This document shows positions 1 to 7,804 of a DNA stretch of 64,000 nucleotides, piece by piece. Made by a program: the position numbers and the translations under genes. The notes under the pieces were generated by a model that did not search any database, was not told the DNA's origin, and saw only the letters and a list, made by a program, of their open reading frames with translations. Every line of letters starts with the position of its first letter. Within the stretch, counting starts at the first letter, position 1. Source of the DNA: Streptomyces ferrugineus (GTDB lineage: Bacteria; Actinomycetota; Actinomycetes; Streptomycetales; Streptomycetaceae); the NCBI RefSeq assembly GCF_015160855.1, contig NZ_CP063373.1:1984001-2048000 (forward strand), given 5' to 3'.

Positions 1-107
1 ACCACCGGCAGCCCGGCCCACCGCGGAAACTGCTCCGCGACCAGCCGGGCGACCAGTTCCTCGTCGATGTCCATCTCATCGGCGTGCATCTTCGTGGGCG
101 ACGACAT
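1..107 (-). CDS. Aminoglycoside phosphotransferase family protein, N-terminal fragment
   Basis: Only the first 35 codons are in the window; the gene continues past position 1. The ATG at 107 opens the reading MSSPTKMHADEMDIDEEL, followed by a segment with LVARLVAEQFPRW. An N-terminus of this kind (a short acidic Asp/Glu stretch, then a helix ending in FPRWAGLPV) is typical of the APH-fold kinase family common in Streptomyces, in which it precedes the nucleotide-binding loop. The second in-frame ATG (codon 7) could be the real start. None of the catalytic motifs are visible, so substrate and activity cannot be stated. The next gene on this strand, the M4 protease, ends 132 bases upstream, so the two are probably transcribed separately. 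Confidence 0.55.
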   Translation of the reverse strand, partial: MSSPTKMHADEMDIDEELVARLVAEQFPRWAGLPV

Positions 108-239
108 ACGGCTCCGTCCGTGACGGGTGGGAGTGGCGTTGAGCCAGCCAGCACCCTAGGAGCGCGGCGAGCCCCACGGCCAGCCGATTACGGCTTCGCG
201 GAACCCTGCAGCCGCCACCACCGCCCGGTCGCGCAACCG

Positions 240-1886
240 TCAGTCCACGTTCACCGCGCTCCACGCCGCGGCCACCGCCGCGGACTCCGCGCTCCCGGCC
301 CCGTACAGATCCCGCGCCGCGTTCAGCGTCGCCGTCCGCGCCCCCGCGTACTTCGTCGAGGACGTCATGTAGACGGTCAGCGCCCGGTACCAGATCTTGC
401 CGAGCTTGTCCCGGCCGATGCCCTGCACCGAAGAGCCGTCGCAGGTGGGCGAGTTGTAGCTGACGCCGTTGATCGTCTTCGCGCCGCTGCCCTCGGCGAG
501 CAGATAGGCGAAGTGGTTCCCGATCCCCGACGAGTAGTGCACGTCGAGCTGCGACGTCGACGTGCTCCAGCAGTCGACCGAGACCCCGTCCCTGGACGGC
601 TTGTCCATGTACCGCAGAGCACTCCGCCCGAGCCCCGACCGGACGACCTTCTCGCCGATCAGATAGTCCCCCGGATCCGAGGAGTTGGCCGCGTGGAACT
701 CCACCAGCGTCCCGAAGATGTCGGACGTCGCCTCGTTCAGCCCACCGGACTCGCCCGAGTACGTCAGCGCCGCCGTCTTCGACGTCACGCCGTGCGTCAT
801 CTCGTGCCCGGCGACGTCCAGCGACACCAGCGGACCGAGCTGCTCGCCGTCACCGTCGCCGTACGTCATGCAGAAGCAGGTGTCGTCCCAGAAGGCGTTG
901 TTGTAGTCGTTGCCGTAGTGCACCCGGTTGAACGACCCCTTGCCGTCACCCGCGATGCCGTCGCGGCCGTGGACGTCCCTGTAGTAGTCCCACGTCATGT
1001 CCGTGCCGTACTGCGCGTCCACCGCGGCCGTCGAGCGGTCGGCCGTCGTGCCGCTGCCCCAGTGGTTGTCGGCGTCGGTGAAGACCGTGGACGGGGCGCG
1101 GTCGAGACAGATCGTCAGGATGCACAGGTCGGTCCTGTTCGCCGCGTCACCCGTGTACGTGCCGCCGCGCGTCGCGTCCTTGAGCTGGTACGTCGACCCC
1201 GAGGCCGTCGTGCGAAGCGGTACCGTCCCCGCGTACAGCGACCTGCCGTCCCCGGACGCCGTCTCGATGCTGTCCCACGCGTCGATCTGCGCGCCCGTGC
1301 GGGCGTCCGTCAGCACGGTCCGGGCGACCGGATTGCCGAGCGAGTCCTGCGCGACGGCATTGGTCCGCCAGGCCAGCCTCGGTGTGCCGTGCAGGGCGTC
1401 GACGACCAGCTCGGGCTTGGCCGTCAGCCGCTTCAGGGTCTCGCCGAGGTTGACGGCCCGCAGCGCGTTCGCCGCGAGGTCGGCCGCCCTGGGCGCCGGG
1501 ACCTCGGGTGTCACGCTCGACAGCGAGATCGGGCTCCGCACAGCGCGCGAGGCGCCGCGATACGTACCGTCCTCGGCCAGGTGGAGGACGAAGTCTCCGC
1601 CGATGACGGGGAGTTGGCGATAGGTGCGGTCGTAGCGGACGTGCTGCGCGCCGTCCGCGTCCACGACCACGTCCCGAACGCGGGTGCGCTGCGCGTCGGT
1701 CAGCCCCAGACTCCCCGCGAGGTCCGCGAGGACCGACGCCGCGTTGTCGATCGCGGTGGCCCGGCTCGGCCGGTCGTCCGCGCCGGCGGTGGGGGAGAGG
1801 GCGGTGGCCAGCAGGGTCGCGGCGGCGACGGCGGTGCCCGCCGTGGCGAGACGGGAACCTCGGATGTGCGGCCGTATTCGGCTCAT
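240..1886 (-). CDS. Secreted M4 (thermolysin-like) metalloprotease precursor
   Basis: Extracellular neutral zinc endopeptidase. The 548-residue precursor starts with a basic stretch and an Ala/Thr-rich hydrophobic core ending near AGADD, a Sec (or Tat-like, with arginines early) signal peptide. An FTP/PepSY-type propeptide follows, then the catalytic domain. The zinc motif HEMTH is at about residues 361-365, the third zinc ligand lies in GGLNEATSD (Glu about 385), and the second-domain active-site His is in GIGNHFAY. All M4 hallmarks are intact and the length is normal for the family. I chose the ATG at 1886 because AAGGAG sits 6 bases upstream and the signal peptide begins there; a longer in-frame reading to 1949 lacks such a site. 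It is divergent from the next gene at 1997. It is likely a secreted nutrient-scavenging or developmental protease. Confidence 0.93.
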   Translation of the reverse strand: MSRIRPHIRGSRLATAGTAVAAATLLATALSPTAGADDRPSRATAIDNAASVLADLAGSLGLTDAQRTRVRDVVVDADGAQHVRYDRTYRQLPVIGGDFVLHLAEDGTYRGASRAVRSPISLSSVTPEVPAPRAADLAANALRAVNLGETLKRLTAKPELVVDALHGTPRLAWRTNAVAQDSLGNPVARTVLTDARTGAQIDAWDSIETASGDGRSLYAGTVPLRTTASGSTYQLKDATRGGTYTGDAANRTDLCILTICLDRAPSTVFTDADNHWGSGTTADRSTAAVDAQYGTDMTWDYYRDVHGRDGIAGDGKGSFNRVHYGNDYNNAFWDDTCFCMTYGDGDGEQLGPLVSLDVAGHEMTHGVTSKTAALTYSGESGGLNEATSDIFGTLVEFHAANSSDPGDYLIGEKVVRSGLGRSALRYMDKPSRDGVSVDCWSTSTSQLDVHYSSGIGNHFAYLLAEGSGAKTINGVSYNSPTCDGSSVQGIGRDKLGKIWYRALTVYMTSSTKYAGARTATLNAARDLYGAGSAESAAVAAAWSAVNVD

Positions 1887-1996
1887 CGGTCTCCTTGAAC
1901 AGGACGGCTCAGCGAGTGACCAAGATTCAAGGGGGCGTGCACATGCCATGACCAGGGGGAATACGTGCAGGTGTGTGAGGGGAGAGAATCGTTTCC

Positions 1997-2431
1997 GTGA
2001 CCCTCTCTCCTCGACTCCCGTTCTTCGTCTACGGCACGCTCCGCCCCGGCGAGCCCAACCACGACCACTTCCTGCGCGGCCGCACCCTCACCGAGGAACC
2101 GGCACGGCTCGAAGGGGCGGTGCTGTACGACGGTCCGGGCTACCCGTACGCCGTCGAGGACGCGAGCCTCGGCGGCACGGTGTACGGCGACCTGGTCACC
2201 GCCCGCCCCGAGCAGTACCCCGCGCTCCTGTCCGCCCTCGACCGCCTGGAGGAGTACGCCCCGGGCGACCCGCGCAACCTCTACGAGCGCCTCGCCCGCA
2301 AGGTGCTGCGCACCGCCGACGGAACAGCCGTACCGGCATGGGTGTACGTCGCCGCCCCCACCGTCGCCGCCCGCCTACGCGCGAAGGGCAGGCTCATCGA
2401 GAGCGGCGACTGGGCGACGCGGGCCGGGTGA
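1997..2431 (+). CDS. Gamma-glutamylcyclotransferase-family protein
   Basis: A 144-residue cytoplasmic protein of the GGCT-like (AIG2-like) fold. The diagnostic N-terminal motif FFVYGTLRPGEPN is at about residues 9-21; the YGTLR loop forms the anion-binding pocket in this family. The family's conserved acidic active-site residue is probably the Glu in the LDRLEEY region, followed by the NLYER and VPAWVYV strands typical of these small barrels. Characterised members cyclise gamma-glutamyl amines or release 5-oxoproline, but the bacterial branch is poorly characterised, so the substrate is unknown. The GTG start at 1997 is chosen because the strand motif begins eight residues later. It is convergent with the nitrate reductase; four 14-bp direct repeats lie between the two stop codons. 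Confidence 0.85.
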   Translation: MTLSPRLPFFVYGTLRPGEPNHDHFLRGRTLTEEPARLEGAVLYDGPGYPYAVEDASLGGTVYGDLVTARPEQYPALLSALDRLEEYAPGDPRNLYERLARKVLRTADGTAVPAWVYVAAPTVAARLRAKGRLIESGDWATRAG

Positions 2432-2447
2432 ACTCCGGGGTGACCGC

Positions 2448-2503
2448 GTCCAACAGGGCCAGTCCAACAGGGCCAGTCCAACAGGGCTCGTCCAACAGGG
2501 CCC
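2448..2503. repeat. Four tandem copies of a 14-bp repeat
   Basis: Positions 2448-2461, 2462-2475, 2476-2489 and 2490-2503 each read GTCCAACAGGGC plus two variable bases (CA, CA, TC, CC). They lie in the 78-base space between two convergent stop codons and leave the coding sequences untouched. The unit is not self-complementary, so it is not an obvious hairpin terminator. A slippage-prone microsatellite or minisatellite is the simplest reading. Confidence 0.9.
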
Positions 2504-2509
2504 GTCCGG

Positions 2510-4693
2510 CTACGACTTCACCGCTTCCACCCGCACCGCGCACGCCTTGAACTCCGGCATCCGCGACGTCGGGTCCAGCGCCGGGTTGGTCAGGGTGTTC
2601 GCGCGGCCCTCGCCCGGCCAGTGGAACGGCATGAAGACGGTGTCCGGGCGGATGCCGGTCGTGATGCGGGCCGGCGCCACCGCCCGGCCCCGGCGCGAGA
2701 CCACGGCCACCGGGTCGCCCTCGGCCGCCCCGAGCCGGGCCGCGAGCCGTGGGTGCAGCTCGACGAACGGGCCCGGCGCGGCGGCGTTCAGCTCGTCGAC
2801 ACGGCGGGTCTGGGCGCCGGACTGGTACTGCGCCACGACCCGCCCCGTCGTCAGCAGGACCGGGTACTCGTCGTCGGGTTCCTCGGCGACCGCCCGGTGC
2901 GTGACGGGGGCGAACCTCGCGCGTCCGTCGGGCGTGGCGAACCGGTCGAGGAAGAGGCGGGGGGTGCCGGGGTGTACGGCGGTGGCGGTGGCCTCGTCGT
3001 CCTGCGCGGGGTCGTCGGCCCCCGCGGTCGCGTCCAGCGAGGCGTCCTCACAGTCCTCGGCGTCGTCCGGGGCGGCCACCCCGGGACACGGCCAGAACAC
3101 CCCGTTCTCCTCCGCCAGCCTCCGGTACGTGATCCCCGAGTAGTCGGCCGGCCCGCCCGCGCTCGCCCGCCGCAGCTCCTCGAAGACCTCCTCGGGGTCG
3201 GTCGGGAAGCTCTTCTCCAGGCCCTTCCCGCCGCCCAGCCGCGCCGCCAGCTCGTGCATGACCTCCAGGTCGCTGCGGACGCCCTCCGGCGGGGTGACCG
3301 CGCGGCGGCGCAGCAGCACCCGGCCCTCCAGGCTGGTCGTCGTGCCCGTCTCCTCCGCCCACTGGGTGACCGGCAGGACGACGTCCGCGAGGGCCGCCGT
3401 CTCCGACAGCACGACGTCGCACACGGCGAGGAAGTCGAGGGACTTGAACCGCTCCTCGATGTGCGCGGCACGCGGCGCCGACACCACCGGGTTGGAGCCC
3501 ATGAGCAGCAGTGACCTGATGTCCGTGCCCAGCGCGTCCAGCAGCTCGTACGCGCTGCGTCCCGGCCCGGGCAGGCTGTCCGGGTCCACGCCCCACACCT
3601 GGGCCACGTGCCGCCGCGCCGCCGGGTCGTCCAGCTTGCGGTAGCCGGGCAACTGGTCGGCCTTCTGGCCGTGTTCGCGCCCGCCCTGTCCGTTGCCCTG
3701 CCCGGTGAGGCAGCCGTAGCCGGACAGCGGCCGGCCCGCCCGTCCCGTCGCCAGGCACAGGTTGATCCACGCGCCCACGGTGTCCGTGCCCTTGGACTGC
3801 TGCTCGGGCCCGCGCGCGGTCAGCACCATCGCGTGCTCGGGCTCGCAGAACAGCCGTACGGCCTCGCGCAGTTGGGGCACGGACACCCCGGTGATCCGCT
3901 CCACGTACTCCGGCCAGTGCGCCATCGCGGCGGCCCGCGCGTCCTCCCAGCCGGCCGTGCGCTCCTGGATGTACTCCTCGTCCACCCGCCCCTCGGCGAC
4001 GACCAGGTGCAGCAGGCCCAGGGCGAGGGCCAGATCGGTCCCGGGCCGGGGCATCAGGTGCAGGTCCGCGTGCTCGGCGGTCCTGGTGCGGCGCGGGTCG
4101 ACGACGATGAGGGTGCCGCCGTTCTCCTTCAGTTCGTTGAAGAAGCGCAGCGACGGCGGCATCGTCTCCGCCGGGTTGGAGCCGACGAGGATGACACAGC
4201 CCGTCTTCGGGATGTCCTCCAGCGGGAACGGCAGTCCCCGGTCCAGGCCGAACGCCTTGATCCCGGCCGCGGCCGCCGACGACATGCAGAAGCGGCCGTT
4301 GTAGTCGATCTGCGAGGTGCCGAGCACGATCCGCGCGAACTTGCCGAGGCTGTACGCCTTCTCGTTCGTCAGACCGCCGCCGCCGAAGACCCCGCACGCG
4401 TCCGGGCCATGTTCCGTACGCGTGCGGCCGAGGCCCTCGGCGATCCGGTCCAGCGCCTCGTCCCAGGTGGCGGGCACGAGCGTGCCGCCCGACCGCACCA
4501 ACGGCGAGGTGAGGCGGACGCCCGACGCCAGCACCGCGGGAGCCGTACGGCCCTTGCCGCACAGCGCTCCCCGGTTCACCGGGAAGTCCGGGCGCTCGAC
4601 CACCGCGACACCCCCGTCCTGCGAGGGCGTGAGGTTCATTCCGCACTGCAGGGCGCAGTACGGGCAGTGCGTGGGCGTCACGGAGTTCGGCAT
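2510..4693 (-). CDS. Molybdopterin oxidoreductase, assimilatory nitrate reductase type
   Basis: A large catalytic subunit (727 residues) of the DMSO-reductase family, probably the cytoplasmic assimilatory nitrate reductase that reduces nitrate to nitrite. The N-terminal [4Fe-4S] ligands are visible as Cys10, Cys13, Cys17 and Cys45 (HCPYCALQC ... GALCGKG). A Cys at about residue 136 in NGRFCMSSA sits where NasA/NarB/NapA enzymes place the molybdenum ligand. The GSNPAETMPP and MGSNPVVSAP segments bind the bis-MGD cofactor, and the molydopterin dinucleotide-binding C-terminal domain is present. A C-terminal [2Fe-2S] (BFD-like) extension of some NasA proteins is absent. An acidic, low-complexity insertion of about 35 residues (near DDAEDCEDASLD) separates the last two domains. 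There is no twin-arginine signal, which favours the assimilatory role. No nitrite reductase or transporter is adjacent in the window. Confidence 0.88.
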   Translation of the reverse strand: MPNSVTPTHCPYCALQCGMNLTPSQDGGVAVVERPDFPVNRGALCGKGRTAPAVLASGVRLTSPLVRSGGTLVPATWDEALDRIAEGLGRTRTEHGPDACGVFGGGGLTNEKAYSLGKFARIVLGTSQIDYNGRFCMSSAAAAGIKAFGLDRGLPFPLEDIPKTGCVILVGSNPAETMPPSLRFFNELKENGGTLIVVDPRRTRTAEHADLHLMPRPGTDLALALGLLHLVVAEGRVDEEYIQERTAGWEDARAAAMAHWPEYVERITGVSVPQLREAVRLFCEPEHAMVLTARGPEQQSKGTDTVGAWINLCLATGRAGRPLSGYGCLTGQGNGQGGREHGQKADQLPGYRKLDDPAARRHVAQVWGVDPDSLPGPGRSAYELLDALGTDIRSLLLMGSNPVVSAPRAAHIEERFKSLDFLAVCDVVLSETAALADVVLPVTQWAEETGTTTSLEGRVLLRRRAVTPPEGVRSDLEVMHELAARLGGGKGLEKSFPTDPEEVFEELRRASAGGPADYSGITYRRLAEENGVFWPCPGVAAPDDAEDCEDASLDATAGADDPAQDDEATATAVHPGTPRLFLDRFATPDGRARFAPVTHRAVAEEPDDEYPVLLTTGRVVAQYQSGAQTRRVDELNAAAPGPFVELHPRLAARLGAAEGDPVAVVSRRGRAVAPARITTGIRPDTVFMPFHWPGEGRANTLTNPALDPTSRMPEFKACAVRVEAVKS

Positions 4694-4780
4694 ACCGTCC
4701 AGCGTGAGTCGGGCGTGTTACGTGCGCGGCGGCCCCCTGTTACGCGGCCGGGACGGTGACCTCCCCGTCGCCGCCCGGCC

Positions 4781-4912
4781 GCCGTGAGGCGCGCGGGCGC
4801 CCCGCGGTGGGCGCAGCGTGTGGCCGTGCTGGAGTACAGGGCGCAGAGGTACGGACGCACTCTGGTGAAGATCGGCCGTTTCGAGCCGACGAGTCAGGTC
4901 CGCTCGACCTGA
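4781..4912 (+). pseudogene. TnpB (IS200/IS605-type) C-terminal remnant
   Basis: One frame reads [19 protein letters not shown] followed by [13 protein letters not shown] and a stop at 4910-4912. This matches the segment of TnpB proteins just before the zinc ribbon ([25 protein letters not shown]). The cysteine expected after SQV is replaced by Arg and the frame stops two codons later, so the zinc ribbon and last RuvC motif are missing. No upstream part of the protein can be found between here and the nitrate reductase start. It is a dead fragment of an RNA-guided transposon nuclease; no element ends were recognised. Confidence 0.65.
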
Positions 4913-4959
4913 GCATGTCAAAGTCGGGCGCACGTCCACCGCGCCGGCGCTGTACGACG

Positions 4960-5407
4960 CATGGACTCCGCACGGCATTCGACCCCCTCATCGCGGGGGA
5001 GTCGGCGGTCTTCGGCCAGCCGGGGATCAAACTGGGCGTGATCCCCGGCATCGGCGGCCCCCAGCGACTGACCCGCCTGGTCGGCCGGGCGAAGGCGATG
5101 GACCTGGTGCTGACCCGTCGCACGATGGACGGCGCGGGAGGCTGGAAGCTGAGGTCTTGTCTCCCGGGTGGTCCCGGACGACCGGGTCCTGCCGGAGGCC
5201 CTGGAGGTGGCGGTGACCATCGCCTCGTACGGCCGCGCGGCGGTCACGGCGGCCCGCGAGTGCGTCGACCGGGCCCTCGAAACCGGCCTGCGCGACGGCC
5301 CTCTCTTCGAACGCCGCGTCGTTCACGCCCTGTTCGCGACCGATGACCAGAAGGAGGGCATGACCGCGTTCCTGGAGAAACGAGCGCCCGTCTTCAAGGG
5401 GCGCTGA
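4960..5407 (+). pseudogene. Enoyl-CoA hydratase/isomerase remnant, truncated and frameshifted
   Basis: The first reading carries [21 protein letters not shown] then [23 protein letters not shown], the crotonase core with its FGQPE-like and G-x-GG-x-QRL motifs. The reading then changes frame: from about 5153 the continuation [20 protein letters not shown] is in another frame, preceded there by a TGA at 5150-5152, and runs to the normal crotonase C-terminus and a stop at 5407. An indel between about 5130 and 5152 explains the break. The first half of the gene, including the first oxyanion-hole strand, is missing. Adjacent to the TnpB remnant, it suggests old transposition damage here. Confidence 0.85.
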
Positions 5408-5521
5408 GGGCCACACCAGCCCGGTACGGCGTGGCGCAGGACACGTTCGACCGGGGATTGCAGCCGGGAAGCATCAGGGAAGTCATAGGGGGCGCCCATG
5501 ACCGCCGTGAAGGGATGACCC

Positions 5522-6868
5522 GTGACGCTCGCTGCGCCTCCCCCCATACCCCGGGCCGCAGGATCGTTTCCGCTCATTGGCCATGCTCTGAAGATGCGCG
5601 ACAACCTCGGTTTCATCGCGTCGCTGCGCGAGACGGGGGAACCTCTGATCGAGATCGTCCTGCAACCCGGGACGCGGACCGTCGTGGTGCAGGATCCGAC
5701 CCTGATCCACCAGATGCTGAAGGCTCTCGCGCCGACCCTCGACAAGGGCCGGCTCTACGACAAGATGGGCCAGATGCTGGGCGACAGCGTGGTCACCGCC
5801 GTCGGCCGCACGCACGTGCGCAAGCGCCGCCAGCTCCAGCCGGCCTTCGCCCACACCGAGATCACCCGCTACATCGACATCATGCGCGCCGAGGTGACGG
5901 CAGCCGTCGCCGCCTGGAAGCCCGGCGGGACGCTCGACGTGCGCGAGGTGATGGTCCAGCTCAGCCTCAACATGCTCGCGAAGACCGTGTTCTCGGGCAG
6001 CCTCGACGGGGCCACCTTCCGTCAGTTGCGCAGCGACCTGTCGGTGGTGATGAACGGCATCGGCACCCGCCTCATGCTGCCCGACTGGGTCGAGCGCCTG
6101 CCGCTTCCCTTCAACCGCCGCTTCGACCGGGCCCGAGCCGCCATCCGCGCCACCATCAACAGCGCCGTCGAGGAACTGCAGGCCTCCGGGCACGACACCG
6201 GGGACATGCTGTCCATGCTGCTGCGCGCCGTCGACGAGGAGACCGGCCGGCCGCTGACCGGGGATCAGATCTGTTCCGAGATCCTCACCCTGGCCGTCGC
6301 CGGCACCGAGACCACCGCTCTGGTGCTGTCCTGGGCCCTGTACGAACTCGACCGCCACCCGGAGATCGAGGCCCGCGTCCTGGCCGAGCTGGACGAGGTC
6401 GTCGGTGAGCGGCCGGTCGCCTTCGACGACCTGACCCGCCTGCCCTACCTGAACGGGGTGATCACCGAGACCCTGAGGCTGCACCACCCCGGTTGGCTCG
6501 TCACCCGCCGCACCACCACCGAGACCCGGCTCGGCGAGTGGACCCTGCCCGCCGACACCGAACTGGCCTACTGCCAGCACGCCCTGCACCGCGATCCCGA
6601 GCTCTATCGCGACCCGCTCACCTTCGATCCGCAGCGGTGGCGGGACGATGCCCAGGAGCCCCGGCCGGGCGCGTTCCTGCCCTTCGGGGACGGCAAGCAC
6701 AAGTGCATGGGCGACCGCCTGGCCCTCGCCGAAATGATCACGGCGCTCGCGACGATCCTGCGGGCGGTACGGCTGGAACTCGCCGAGGGACAGACCGTCC
6801 AGCCCGTGGCCCGGACCACCGTACGGCCCCGCACTCTGCAGATGACCGTCCGCCCCCGCAGCGGATGA
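5522..6868 (+). CDS. Cytochrome P450
   Basis: A soluble haem monooxygenase of 448 residues. Seen: the proline-rich N-terminus (APPPIPR), the I-helix oxygen-activation motif AGTETTA, the K-helix ExxR in ETLRL, and the haem loop FGDGKHKCMGD with the axial Cys at residue 395. The loop has Lys-His-Lys where most P450s have an Arg two residues before the Cys, but the ligand and glycines are intact. The overall look (LPYLNGVITETLRLHHP, WxLPADTELAYCQHALHRD) resembles Streptomyces P450s that oxidise terpenes, e.g. the CYP170/CYP183 groups, but that is inference. No terpene cyclase, ferredoxin or ferredoxin reductase is next to it, although an FAD-dependent reductase lies 3.5 kb downstream. The GTG at 5522 is 11 bases beyond an AAGGG-like site. 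It is an orphan enzyme with unknown substrate. Confidence 0.92.
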   Translation: MTLAAPPPIPRAAGSFPLIGHALKMRDNLGFIASLRETGEPLIEIVLQPGTRTVVVQDPTLIHQMLKALAPTLDKGRLYDKMGQMLGDSVVTAVGRTHVRKRRQLQPAFAHTEITRYIDIMRAEVTAAVAAWKPGGTLDVREVMVQLSLNMLAKTVFSGSLDGATFRQLRSDLSVVMNGIGTRLMLPDWVERLPLPFNRRFDRARAAIRATINSAVEELQASGHDTGDMLSMLLRAVDEETGRPLTGDQICSEILTLAVAGTETTALVLSWALYELDRHPEIEARVLAELDEVVGERPVAFDDLTRLPYLNGVITETLRLHHPGWLVTRRTTTETRLGEWTLPADTELAYCQHALHRDPELYRDPLTFDPQRWRDDAQEPRPGAFLPFGDGKHKCMGDRLALAEMITALATILRAVRLELAEGQTVQPVARTTVRPRTLQMTVRPRSG

Positions 6869-6871
6869 CGC

Positions 6872-6887
6872 CGGTCAGGGGTGACCG
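6872..6887. terminator. Hairpin between convergent P450 and SanA-like genes
   Basis: A perfect 6-bp stem, CGGTCA with TGACCG, closes a GGGG tetraloop. It occupies most of the 24 bases between the two stop codons. It lacks a T-run, as is usual for Streptomyces terminators, and would serve both strands. Confidence 0.5.
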
Positions 6888-6892
6888 CGCCG

Positions 6893-7579
6893 CTACCGCG
6901 GTGTGCCGAGGGCCTGGGTCACCCCGGGTTCCTTCCGCCCCAGGAAGCGGGGGTCCGGCTCGAAGACGGCGTCCAGGGCCGCCTTGCCCGCCGCGAAGAG
7001 CTCCCTGGTACCGCCGTAGTACCAGGTGGCGTCGTGCTTGGCGTCGACCCCCACGCCGTACGACGCCACCCCCGCCTCCTCGCACAGCGCGACCGCCCGC
7101 CGGATGTGGAACCCCTGGCTGATGAGCACGGCCTCGTCGACGCCGAAGATCTTCTTGGCCCGGACGCAGGAGTCCCAGGTGTCGAAGCCGGCGTAGTCGC
7201 TGACGATGCGCGAGTCGGGCACACCGTGCCTGGTCAGGTACGCGCGCATGGCGTCGGGCTCGTCGTAGTCCGCCCGGCTGTTGTCACCGGTGACGAGGAC
7301 CACCTCGATCCGCCCCGCGCGGTACAGCTCGGCCGCCGCGTCCAGCCGGTGGGCGAGATACGGCGACGGCTCGCCGTCCCACAGTCCGGCGCCGAAGACG
7401 ACGGCGACGTCGGTGCGCGGCGCGTCCGCCGTCGTGCGCAGCCGGTCACCGGTGACGACGTACATCCAGGTGGCCGGAAGCAGCGCCAGCACACACCCGG
7501 TCATCACGGTCTGCACCAGCCGCCGCTGCCCGGCGCGGGTGCGCGGCACTCTCGGCCGGCGCGGCTTCGGCAGTCGCAT
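6893..7579 (-). CDS. SanA/YdcF-family (DUF218) membrane-anchored protein
   Basis: A 228-residue protein of the ElyC/SanA/YdcF family. A basic N-terminus precedes one hydrophobic segment (about residues 27-43, VMTGCVLALLPATWMYVVTG), then the DUF218 domain: DVAVVFGAGLWDGEPSPYLAHRL, the VVLVTGDN strand, the DYDEPDAMRAYLTRHGVP helix, and the EAVLISQGFHIRRAVALCEEAG motif. E. coli SanA and ElyC are linked to envelope barrier function and peptidoglycan precursor handling; the biochemical activity is not firmly known. The topology (one N-terminal anchor, extracytoplasmic domain) is as in SanA. The start is the ATG at 7579. It is divergent from the CbiX-like gene, and the 225-base space between them holds two dyads. 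Confidence 0.88.
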   Translation of the reverse strand: MRLPKPRRPRVPRTRAGQRRLVQTVMTGCVLALLPATWMYVVTGDRLRTTADAPRTDVAVVFGAGLWDGEPSPYLAHRLDAAAELYRAGRIEVVLVTGDNSRADYDEPDAMRAYLTRHGVPDSRIVSDYAGFDTWDSCVRAKKIFGVDEAVLISQGFHIRRAVALCEEAGVASYGVGVDAKHDATWYYGGTRELFAAGKAALDAVFEPDPRFLGRKEPGVTQALGTPR

Positions 7580-7665
7580 CGGACGGTCCCTCCCCAGGGG
7601 CGGATCACGGCCCGCCCTCGACCCTCAGGGACGTCCTGTCGCCCTACGCGGTTCACTCCAGCCGA

Positions 7666-7706
7666 CGTGACCAGCTTCACTCACCCCCACGAACCCGCTG
7701 GTCACG
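7666..7706. promoter_or_regulatory. Ten-base inverted repeat in a divergent promoter region
   Basis: CGTGACCAGC at 7666-7675 is repeated exactly in inverse as GCTGGTCACG at 7697-7706, around 21 unpaired bases (centre to centre about three helical turns). It lies between the divergent SanA-like and CbiX-like genes. It could be a paired operator for a dimeric regulator or an RNA hairpin; no regulator is encoded next door. Confidence 0.5.
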
Positions 7707-7759
7707 CCGCCTCACACACCCCTGTGCCCCCGCCGTGAACCCGGTGTAAGAACCCGTCA

Positions 7760-7776
7760 TTCCCGCGAAACGGGAA
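7760..7776. promoter_or_regulatory. Short dyad just upstream of the CbiX-like gene
   Basis: TTCCCG, five bases, CGGGAA: a perfect 6-bp inverted repeat ending 28 bases before the ATG at 7805. The position suits an operator overlapping the promoter. The regulator is unknown. Confidence 0.4.
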
Positions 7777-7804
7777 GGCAACGTGCCGCCGCCACCATCG
7801 GTTC

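Noticed and set aside
2448..2503. 14-bp tandem array as a CRISPR or iteron origin
   Set aside because: No spacers, no replication gene, and position between two convergent genes.
5522..6868. P450 as part of a biosynthetic gene cluster
   Set aside because: No cyclase, synthase or tailoring genes within reach; neighbours are primary metabolism or remnants.
7580..7804. Cobalamin riboswitch upstream of the CbiX-like gene
   Set aside because: The conserved B12-box sequence (GCCACTG) is not present; only dyads were found.
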